Assembly: GCA_964030785.1 (NCBI GenBank)
Contig: OZ034971.1
Location: 44,378,304-44,442,303 of the forward strand
Reading direction: 5' to 3'
Length of the DNA: 64,000 nt
Origin: Siderastrea siderea
Taxonomy: Eukaryota > Cnidaria > Anthozoa > Scleractinia > Rhizangiidae
Notes under the pieces: generated by a model
What the model saw: only the letters and a program-made list of their open reading frames with translations
The model's database searches: none
Told to the model about the DNA's origin: nothing
Part shown: positions 57,569 to 64,000 of the stretch, piece after piece
Numbering within the stretch: the stretch's first letter is position 1
Layout of the letters: every line of letters starts with the position of its first letter
Position numbers and translations under genes: made by a program

Positions 57569-58468
57569 ATGTCGTATGTTAAATATGGAGTAAAATTATC
57601 TGCTGGACAGAAAGAAAAATTGGCAAAAGCTTTGTCGAATAAATCAGCTATAACGATACGATTGACAAAAAGCGATTTGTCTGGTTCAGATGAATTGATG
57701 CTTACAAGAACACAGTTGAAACGTATACAAAAAGCCATGAACAACAGAACCGGAGTTGATTTGAAAATCAGTAAAACTCAGATCAGACATCTCGTAAAGG
57801 TGGGAGGTTCTCTTTGGGGTTCATTGATGACACTTGGTGCAAAGGCGCTTCCTTATGCAACCGCGGCTGCTTCGAAAGCTTTACTGGCTCTGGCTACTGG
57901 TGCTCTCTCTGGTTTGGCAAGTATTGGTGTTGACAAGATATTTGGAAAAGGCCAAACTGGTGGTTTTTTGATTCCACAAAACAAAATCGATCAACTTATC
58001 AAGCACAAAGACTTGTTAACTAAAGCACAGAAAGAACAAATTGTAGCAGCTCTTCACACAGGAGGTCGACTAATCATCAAGCCAACAAAAACTCAGTCTG
58101 GTGGTTTTCTCGGTACATTGCTTGCATCTATTGTAGTACCTCTGTTGATGAATGCTTTGACGGGGAGTGGTTTGCAGGTTGACAAAAGGAGGTCAAGACG
58201 TTCAGTCAATGTTCATGTACCAAGAATACAAAAATCACAAGCAGCAACAAGAGAACAAACATCCCAAGCTACGTCAAAAGATGGAGGATTGGTTCTTCCG
58301 ATGGATTATAGGAGCCCTCCATTTATTGGAACATGGGATAATCCTGTTGGTATGGGAATTTAAAAAAAAGCTCCAAAAAAAAAGGCACCAAAAAAAAAGG
58401 GCAATGGGCTACTTCTGGGGAAAAACAGTCCATTCAAAGGAATTCCCTTGATAGGAACACTTCTGTAA
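57569..58468 (+). pseudogene. pX/pVI-like membrane-active capsid protein, in-frame stop
   Basis: 264 codons run to a TAA at 58361-58363. The frame then stays open to a second stop at 58466-58468 (total 299 codons plus stop), with a Lys/Pro-rich stretch and a tail containing GKNSPFKGIPLIG, which is the usual end of this family. The first part holds Gly/Ala hydrophobic patches (ALPYATAAASKALLALATG, GGFLGTLLASIVVPLLMNAL) as in adenovirus pVI/pX-type proteins that disrupt membranes during entry. Paired repeats (LIKHKDLLTKAQKEQIVAAL and LSAGQKEKLAKAL) suggest an internal duplication. The stop may be a recent substitution. Confidence 0.7.
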
Positions 58469-58473
58469 AATTC

Positions 58474-59178
58474 GTGAACAAACCATTGAGTAATTACGAT
58501 CTGTTGAATTGGGTGAAACAGTTGGGAATAAAGCATTTCAGAGGTGTGTATTCAAGAGACGCATTACCAACAAAAATAAAAAAATAATGTGGTATAATAA
58601 ATTTGGATTCACAAATAGGACCTGGAACACATTGGGTAGCATATAGAAATATTGACGATTTCGCATGTGAATACTTTGACTCTTTCGGGTTAATAATGCC
58701 ATCAGATGTTCAAAAGTATCTTTCAACAAGCGGAAAACCGGCATTAATTTCTGGAGATGAGATCCAAGAGAGAGATTCAGTCCTTTGTGGTTACTGGTGT
58801 CTGTACTATCTGTTGGAGAGGCAAAAGGGTGTCCCTATGCTAAATGTAATACATAATGCGGAATTTGATATGAAAGATAAATCTGTAAATCATCGTTTCG
58901 TGATCAATTACTTCAAAAAACAGCATGGAGGTGAAAATCCGTTCAGCAAACCGCTTGAAGCATCAAAATGGGCTGAGAAAATAGTCCGGAAACTAATCCC
59001 ATCAACAGACCACGTATTTGATCGATATTGGAGTGGTGATATTTTGAAAGGCGCTTTCAATAAAAAAACCGGTTTGACAAGCAAGAAATTCTGGACCAGA
59101 CCAAAGAAAGGTACTGTTATGCGTTTGGTAAAAAATCCAAAAACTGGGAAATATGAAAACGTATATATCGAACCTTAA
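58474..59178 (+). pseudogene. Adenain-like cysteine protease, start and frame damaged
   Basis: The frame is recognisable from 58474, where GTG stands at the expected start position, through LSNYDLLNWVKQLGI and FRGVYSRDALP. An in-frame TAA at 58585-58587 then sits just before CGIINLD. The catalytic core lies beyond it: His at 58630 (GTHWVAY), Asp at 58678 (EYFDSFG) and Cys at 58786 (LCGYWC). The family is adenovirus-type (Ulp1-fold) maturation protease, which cleaves capsid precursors. The C-terminal part is basic with TGLTSKKFWTRPKKG. The gene lies 5 bases after the pX-like gene. The two lesions suggest inactivation; a non-ATG start alone would not explain the stop. Confidence 0.85.
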
Positions 59179-59180
59179 CT

Positions 59181-59199
59181 TAATCTAATCATATTATAT
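59181..59199 (+). promoter_or_regulatory. Late-type promoter of the PLA2-like gene
   Basis: TAATCTAATCATATTATAT directly before ATG at 59200, one of the best matches in the element. Confidence 0.7.
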
Positions 59200-59957
59200 A
59201 TGAGATGATATTGTGTGAAACAGAAGAAACAGACAGAATGTGTACCTGGAAGTGAAAGATATGTAAAAACCAAAAATGGGCGAACCATGATGAAATGCAC
59301 TTGTGCTGAATGTGGTATTACAAAGACGAAATTCGTCAAACAGGCGGGAAACGGGTTAGCCTGTCCAAAGGGGCGGGCATACTAGATGGTGGTGCATTAG
59401 CGAGAAAACGTGGCCCCTCAGCAGTTGATAAAGCTGCTTATATTATGAGTAATTTTGTAACACCTGCTCCAAGTTTTGCTGCCCTTGGAAGGATATTAGC
59501 AGGCCAAGCATTTAAAGGTGTGAAGGATAACGTTGATTACTACAGAGGAGGCGCTGTTGATATACATAAACTAATTGGGAAAATACCGAAACCAAAAGCT
59601 GGATGGACTCCTGGAAAGTATAAATACATGGGACCATACAATCCTCTCGATAAACAGTTAGAGTATGATAGGAACACTGGTGAGGTCACCAAATGGCACG
59701 TACAACCTTACAATAAAGTGGATGAAATAGCAGCTCATCATGATATTTGTTATGATATGGGGAAAAACAAAGGTGAATGTGACAAACAAATGGTGAAGTC
59801 ATTGGATGGAATACCTTATGGACAGATGCCAAAATGGGGACAAACTGCTCGGTTCTTGATTAACACAAAGCAGAAACTAGGTCTTGGTGTAAAACAAAGG
59901 AAGACAAAAAACGGGAAAGGCCGTCGAGTGAAGAAAAAAACTGGCAAGAAAAATTAG
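59200..59957 (+). pseudogene. Zn-ribbon and parvovirus-type phospholipase A2-like protein, frameshifted
   Basis: The N-terminal Zn-binding part (CVKQKKQTECVPGSERY, then MMKCTCAECGITKTKF) is open only from about 59212, in a frame that lacks the upstream ATG, and it closes near 59392. The PLA2 part lies in another frame (59310-59957): YMGPYNPLDKQ resembles the calcium loop and EIAAHHDICYD carries the His-Asp pair (His 59739, Asp 59742). So at least two shifts separate start, Zn part and PLA2 domain. PLA2 domains of this type are known in parvovirus capsids, where they help membrane escape, and in Polinton/adintovirus proteins. The C-terminus is very basic (KQRKTKNGKGRR). Inactive as written. 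Confidence 0.75.
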
Positions 59958-60874
59958 CTGATGAGCTTCATAAGCCCATAAAGCGTAACTTTACTCGACG
60001 GCGTGTTATTGTAAATCATATTGACGAAATATGGTGCTCTGATATTGTTGAGATGCAAAAGTTCAGTCGATGGAACGCTGGCTACAGATATCTTCTTATG
60101 GTTTTAGATGTATTCTCTAAATATGGTTGGATTGTCCCTTTAAAGGACAAAAAAAGAGAAACCGTTATGAATGCTTTTAAAACAATCCTTAAAGAAGGTA
60201 GAAAACCGGAATATTTATGGACAGACAAAGGCAAAGAGTATTACAACAAACATGTTAAAGAACTACTTGATAAGAATAAAATAACCTTGTACTCAACTGA
60301 GAATGAGGAAAAGTCGTCAGTTTGTGAAACATGGAACCGTACAATCAAAACCAAGATGTGGAAGCAGTTTACTGTTCAAGGTAATACACAGTATTTAGAA
60401 ATGCTACCCAAATTAGTGAAACAGTATAACAACACTAAACATAGTTCTATCAAAATGACACCCATAGAAGCCAGTAAAAAGAAAAATGAAGGCACTGTTT
60501 ACTTTAATCTGTATGGTAATTTGGAGCAAGTATCATCTAAACCAAAATTCAAAATAGGTGATAAGGTTAGAATAAGTAAGTATAAACGGAATGTGTTTGA
60601 TAAGGGCTATACACCAAATTGGTCTGAGGAAGTTTTTACAGTTGATAAAATCCAATATACGAATCCAATAAATTACAAACTAAAGGATCTCAGAGGTGAA
60701 GACATTCAAGGGAGTTTTTATGAACCTGAATTATTAAAAGCAAAACAAGAGGTATTCCGTATCGACAAAGTTATTAGGAGAGATTACAAGAAGAAACAAG
60801 CTTTAGTGAAATGGAAAGGATATAGTGATGACTTTAATAGTTGGGTCCCATTTAGGGATTTAAGGGGTTTATGA
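59864..60874 (+). CDS. DDE integrase with C-terminal chromodomain, start unclear
   Basis: The frame is open from 59864, overlapping the PLA2-like gene by 94 bases in the -1 frame, but the first ATG is at 60053. That ATG is too late, because the first catalytic Asp (WCSDIVEM, codon 60041) lies upstream. Expected features follow: LHKPIKRNFTRRRV (just upstream), VLDVFSKYGWIVPLK, LWTDKGKEYYN (second Asp), SVCETWNRTIKTKMW (Glu), then YNNTKHSSIKMTP. A chromodomain (VFRIDKVIRRDYKKK to LVKWKGY) closes the protein and would target chromatin. It is the retrovirus-like integrase of Polintons. Its own start may be lost, or it may be made by frameshifting. Confidence 0.85.
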   Translation, partial: HKAETRSWCKTKEDKKRERPSSEEKNWQEKLADELHKPIKRNFTRRRVIVNHIDEIWCSDIVEMQKFSRWNAGYRYLLMVLDVFSKYGWIVPLKDKKRETVMNAFKTILKEGRKPEYLWTDKGKEYYNKHVKELLDKNKITLYSTENEEKSSVCETWNRTIKTKMWKQFTVQGNTQYLEMLPKLVKQYNNTKHSSIKMTPIEASKKKNEGTVYFNLYGNLEQVSSKPKFKIGDKVRISKYKRNVFDKGYTPNWSEEVFTVDKIQYTNPINYKLKDLRGEDIQGSFYEPELLKAKQEVFRIDKVIRRDYKKKQALVKWKGYSDDFNSWVPFRDLRGL

Positions 60875-61017
60875 AAGTGTTTTAAAGAGAATTATCTAAT
60901 ATATATTATATCAATCGATACAGTATATGCTGTCTTTTGCTTTTGGTAGCCAAAAATATAATTGTTTCTGGCTATCTTATTTAAACAGAAAATAATATAT
61001 AGCATTAATACATACAT
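60875..61017. promoter_or_regulatory. Intergenic spacer with late-type motif
   Basis: Holds TTATCTAATATATATTATAT at about 60892, followed after 20 bases by an ATG that opens only 22 codons. It may be a vestigial gene start. The BRO gene has a weaker AATACATACATATG start context. Confidence 0.4.
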
Positions 61018-61830
61018 ATGGAAATTTTCACTTATGAAGGAAAAAAACCGAATATTATCAAAAAGGATGATGATATTTGGTTTCGTGGTAAAACAGTTGC
61101 TAGCATTTTGGGATATGAAGATACCAAGAAAGCGATTTTCAAACATGTTGATGAAGAAGATAAATGTTCACTTAAGAGGTTCAAATCCAAGGGGGACGAT
61201 TCGTCCCCTTTAACACGGAACGCCGGAAACACGATTTATATAAATGAATCTGGATTGTACAGCCTAATATTGAGATCAAAAATGGATAAAGCTAAAGATT
61301 TCCAACGATGGGTTACTAAGGAAGTTTTACCATCAATCAGAAAAACCGGTAAGTATGAATTCAACAACAGACCATACAAAATGCTGACATTCAATATCAA
61401 CACAGAATATGATTTACATAAAAAGGTAGTCAACTTTATTAGAAACAATTATCCTAAAGCAATCCTAATCCCAACATTAGGTGAAAACCAAATTAATGGT
61501 AACATGAGAATAAAATCATACAACATGGGTTATCAGAAGGGAGCTTGTGATCTATTCATTGGAAATATGCATTTGAAGTACTCAGGTTTTGCAATCGAAT
61601 TTAAAACACCAACTGGTTATGGAAAGCTTTCAGAAGAACAGGAGATGATGCTACAAGAGTACGAAAACAACAATTACAAAATATTAGTCAGCAACGATTA
61701 TGATGAAATCATTAAAGAAATCATACTTTATTTCCAGGGTGTAAGAATCAAATGCAAACATTGTTCCAGAAAATTCAAGTCAACAGAAACATTAAGCAAT
61801 CATTTGAAATTCATACACAAACACTTATAA
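61018..61830 (+). CDS. BRO-N / VRR-type nuclease / zinc-finger protein
   Basis: 270 residues. Residues 1-115 form a BRO-N (antirepressor-like) domain: EIFTYEGKKPNIIKK, DDIWFRGKTVASILGYED, then INESGLYSLILRSKMDKA and FQRWVTKEVLPSIRKTGKYE. Residues about 150-225 look like a VRR-NUC nuclease: YNMGYQKGACDLFIGN, FAIEFKTPTGYGKLSEEQ and YKILVSNDYDEI, with the expected D ... E-x-K catalytic pattern. A C2H2 finger (CKHCSRKFKSTETLSNHL) ends the protein. BRO proteins bind DNA and modulate replication or transcription; the nuclease could process replication intermediates. Intact, next to the polymerase, so a replication role is likely. Confidence 0.82.
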   Translation: MEIFTYEGKKPNIIKKDDDIWFRGKTVASILGYEDTKKAIFKHVDEEDKCSLKRFKSKGDDSSPLTRNAGNTIYINESGLYSLILRSKMDKAKDFQRWVTKEVLPSIRKTGKYEFNNRPYKMLTFNINTEYDLHKKVVNFIRNNYPKAILIPTLGENQINGNMRIKSYNMGYQKGACDLFIGNMHLKYSGFAIEFKTPTGYGKLSEEQEMMLQEYENNNYKILVSNDYDEIIKEIILYFQGVRIKCKHCSRKFKSTETLSNHLKFIHKHL

Positions 61831-61858
61831 AGAGAAAAATAATATATAGATTAGATAT

Positions 61859-62113
61859 ATGGAAAATCAAAATGTAAAGAGAGGTCGAGGTCGACCAAAA
61901 AAGTATTCAACTGAAGAGGAGAAGAAGGAGGCTATAAAACAACAAAAATCGAAGTACATGCTAAATAAGGAATGGTATTGTGACGTTTGTAAAAATGGAC
62001 TAAATTATACTCTTGCCGGTAAATGGTGCCATTTGAAGACGATAAAGCACCGAAAAAATAGCATTGCATCAATATCATGGAGAAAAATAATTGACATAAT
62101 ACACAAAAAATAA
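61859..62113 (+). CDS. AT-hook and zinc-finger protein
   Basis: 84 residues. KRGRGRPKKY is an AT-hook and YCDVC ... KWCHLKTIKH looks like a zinc-finger (C-x2-C followed by H-x4-H). A basic linker (EEEKKEAIKQQKSKY) joins them. It probably binds AT-rich DNA, perhaps the element's own promoters or origin. The start context is AGATTAGATATATG. Intact. Confidence 0.7.
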   Translation: MENQNVKRGRGRPKKYSTEEEKKEAIKQQKSKYMLNKEWYCDVCKNGLNYTLAGKWCHLKTIKHRKNSIASISWRKIIDIIHKK

Positions 62114-62225
62114 ATTCTTTCAATATAGTTCTAAGGATCCATGCTTTGGATCATTTGAATTATAACCCCATTTAAACGCGCTATTGAAAAGGCTTAAAAG
62201 AATATCAATACTATAGTATATATAA

Positions 62226-64000
62226 ATGGAAATAAAAGAATATAATTATATAGAAATGAACAAAGCTAGTTTGAAGAAACTCAGCAAATCACAGCTTATC
62301 AAATTGCTTCTGAATCAAAAGAAAAGGAAGCCTGAAATCATCATAGCAGATGATACCAAACCAGTTCCAGCACAAAGGACTTATAAACCAAGACCACCTG
62401 TACCAACACCTCGCAAGAGTGTCAAACAGATGGCTAAAGAATATGAAGAAAACATCATTCTACCGCCTCCAGAATTCAGAGATAATTATAAACCCATTCC
62501 AACACCACGAACTAAGAAACTATTGGATAAACCAGTTCCAACACCTAGAACCAAAATAGAACAAACAGACAAAGCTTTAAAAGGTTACACTAAGTCTTAT
62601 GAAATCAGCATCAAAAACAATAAAGACCCCTTAGCCCAAATGCAAAACACGAGAAAGGCTATAGAACATCGTGTAATAGCTTTGTTGAATGAAATGAAAG
62701 GCTTGAAATACGTTGAAACATTGAAAGTCACTTTCGAAAAAAATTCAGCTGATGAAATAGTTGAAAAGTCAGCATATTTCAATAGTACACCTCAAACAAT
62801 AATCAACCAAATGGAAATCGCTGATTCATTACAATCATCAAAACAACAGATACTGAATAAGATAGCTCAATGGATATCAGAAGGATCTGGTTGGACAATT
62901 AAATCAGTTGATAGTCATTATCTTAATATTGTAAAATACAAGCCTATGAGTGGATCATCCTATATGCAATTACCTTCTGAATTACGAAATGGTAAAAAAG
63001 GCTTGATTATTTTAAAAAACATGGATAACGAATGCTTCAGATGGTGTCACATCAGACATTTAAACCCACAAGACAAGGACCCTCAACGTATAAAAAAGAC
63101 TGACAAACAATACATTGAAAAGTTAGATTATTCTGGTATTGAATTTCCGGTTAATGTCAAACAGTTCAACAAAATTGAGAAGCAAAATAAAATTAACATC
63201 AGTGTATTTGGATATGAAGAAAAGCAACCATTTCCCATTTATGTTTCCAAAGAAAAGTTTGAAGATCATATGGAACTACTATTAATAACAAAAGACGAAA
63301 ACAAGCATTATATCCTCATAAAAGATTTCAACACATTCATGTTCAATCAAACAAAACACGAACATAGGAAACACTTTTGTATGCACTGCCTGCAATGTTT
63401 CAGTTCCGACAGGGTATTAAATAATCATAAAGACAATTGCATTCAAGTGAACGGTACTCAAGCAATTAAAATGCCAACTAGAGATAACAACATACTGAAA
63501 TTCAACAACTTTCATAAGCAGCAACCTGTGCCATTTGTTGTATATGCTGATTTCGAAGCTATAACAGAGAAAGTGTATGGATGTATGCCTAGTGATGATA
63601 AATCATATACTGAAACATACCAAAAACATACAGACTGTGGATATGGATATAAGGTTGTGTGCTGTTATGACAACAAATATACTAAACCAGAGCAGATATA
63701 TAGAGGTGAAAATGCTGTTTATCAATTCATGGAAAATATGTTAGAAGAAGTTAAATATTGCAAAAATATTATGAAGAAACGTTTCAACAAACCATTGAGA
63801 ATGACTGAAAATGATGAAGAGAAATTTCAAAAAGCGGAAGAATGTCACATCTGTGATAAAAGATATACTGAAAAAGATATTCGAGTTAGAGATCATTGTC
63901 ATATTACTGGTGAATACAGAGGTTCAGCACATCAAGACTGTAATCTGAAACTTAGAATAAATCCTGAAGAAATAAAAATTCCTGTTATATTCCATAATCT
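62226..64000 (+). CDS. Family B DNA polymerase, N-terminal 591 codons (partial)
   Basis: Open to the window edge. After a SAP-like start (MNKASLKKLSKSQLIKLLL, about residues 11-29), Pro-rich repeats of the form KPVPTPRTK occur three or four times up to about residue 120. A conserved preexonuclease region follows, with a C2H2-like finger (HFCMHCLQCFSSDRVLNNH) near residues 385-405. ExoI is YADFEA, with Asp442 and Glu444. From residue 540 there is an endonuclease VII-like Zn module (CHICDKRY ... RDHCHITGEYRG ... HQDCN) lodged in the exonuclease domain. The polymerase palm and protein-priming region lie beyond the window. It copies the element; protein priming is inferred from the family. Confidence 0.93.
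   Translation, partial: MEIKEYNYIEMNKASLKKLSKSQLIKLLLNQKKRKPEIIIADDTKPVPAQRTYKPRPPVPTPRKSVKQMAKEYEENIILPPPEFRDNYKPIPTPRTKKLLDKPVPTPRTKIEQTDKALKGYTKSYEISIKNNKDPLAQMQNTRKAIEHRVIALLNEMKGLKYVETLKVTFEKNSADEIVEKSAYFNSTPQTIINQMEIADSLQSSKQQILNKIAQWISEGSGWTIKSVDSHYLNIVKYKPMSGSSYMQLPSELRNGKKGLIILKNMDNECFRWCHIRHLNPQDKDPQRIKKTDKQYIEKLDYSGIEFPVNVKQFNKIEKQNKINISVFGYEEKQPFPIYVSKEKFEDHMELLLITKDENKHYILIKDFNTFMFNQTKHEHRKHFCMHCLQCFSSDRVLNNHKDNCIQVNGTQAIKMPTRDNNILKFNNFHKQQPVPFVVYADFEAITEKVYGCMPSDDKSYTETYQKHTDCGYGYKVVCCYDNKYTKPEQIYRGENAVYQFMENMLEEVKYCKNIMKKRFNKPLRMTENDEEKFQKAEECHICDKRYTEKDIRVRDHCHITGEYRGSAHQDCNLKLRINPEEIKIPVIFHN

Larger units (their letters stand above)
49081..64000. mobile_element. Integrated Polinton/adintovirus-like element (right end outside window)
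   Basis: A dense intronless block with the diagnostic set: HerA/FtsK-type packaging ATPase, double-jelly-roll capsid protein, penton-like protein, adenain-like protease, DDE integrase with chromodomain, and family B DNA polymerase. Base composition, gene density and lack of introns differ sharply from the flanks. Several virion genes are broken (see entries) and a MITE has inserted, so this copy is endogenous and decaying. The polymerase runs off the window, so length and terminal repeats cannot be measured. Confidence 0.92.

Noticed and set aside
58361..58587. Alternative genetic code with TAA as sense
   Set aside because: Other genes of the element end normally at TAA, and other kinds of lesions occur nearby, so decay is simpler.
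59930..59945. Canonical -1 frameshift heptamer A-AAA-AAC
   Set aside because: The phase is wrong for the upstream frame: the heptamer is in phase with the integrase frame, so efficient slippage is not predicted. The seven-A run alone is weak support.
60053..60874. Integrase starting at the first ATG
   Set aside because: This would exclude the first catalytic Asp and the conserved basic N-terminal block.
61182..61195. GGTTCAAATCC, resembling a tRNA T-loop
   Set aside because: It lies within the BRO coding frame and has no acceptor-stem or anticodon structure around it.

Overview
The window looks like nuclear DNA of an animal, most likely a cnidarian (possibly a reef-building coral; this is inferred from the repeat content and the virus-like genes, not proven). 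Genes in the first 49 kb have short exons with canonical GT-AG introns, and the sequence is packed with DNA transposons, MITEs, minisatellites and LINE remnants. No tRNA, rRNA, CRISPR array or ordinary single-copy host gene could be supported.

1-49 kb: two large CACTA/EnSpm-type DNA transposons lie almost back to back. Element A (8738-27708, 18,971 bp) has 22-bp terminal inverted repeats beginning CACTGGACG and a 3-bp TAA target duplication. It seems non-autonomous or decayed and is full of nested insertions: a 1.46-kb TIR element, a 234-bp satellite, a TA-target element whose empty site is preserved in a duplicate copy, a hAT-type MITE inside another MITE, and a dead LINE. Element B (28417-41664, 13,248 bp) begins 708 bp further on, has CACTGGAAAAA ends, a GAA target duplication and repeated subterminal zones. 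It carries two complete, divergently transcribed, intron-containing genes: a nine-exon TNP2-like transposase (1055 codons) and a five-exon SAM-domain protein (399 codons), which share a 247-bp promoter interval. All splice junctions keep frame, so B may be autonomous or recently active.

49.08-64.0 kb: a compact, intronless, AT-rich block of about 15 kb is an integrated Polinton/adintovirus-like element, cut by the right edge of the window. In order it encodes a VLTF3-like late transcription factor, a two-TM protein, a 40-residue protein, a collagen-like fibre, the packaging ATPase, a coiled-coil protein, the penton-like minor capsid protein, a small basic protein, the double-jelly-roll major capsid protein, a pX/pVI-like membrane-active protein, an adenain-like protease, a zinc/phospholipase A2-like protein, a chromodomain integrase, a BRO-N/VRR-nuclease protein, an AT-hook zinc-finger protein and protein-primed-type DNA polymerase B (partial). 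Most genes carry an (A/T)ATCTAA element followed by an A/T run ending ATATATG at the start codon, a probable late-promoter signature that fits the VLTF3-like factor.

The viral block is decaying. There is a frameshift in an A13 tract, a deletion that truncates the major capsid protein, in-frame stops in the pX-like and protease genes, frameshifts in the PLA2-like gene, an integrase whose first catalytic Asp lies upstream of any ATG, and a TTAA-target MITE (55395-56061) between two capsid-module genes. The replication genes (BRO, zinc finger, polymerase) and the ATPase, fibre and VLTF3 genes look intact.
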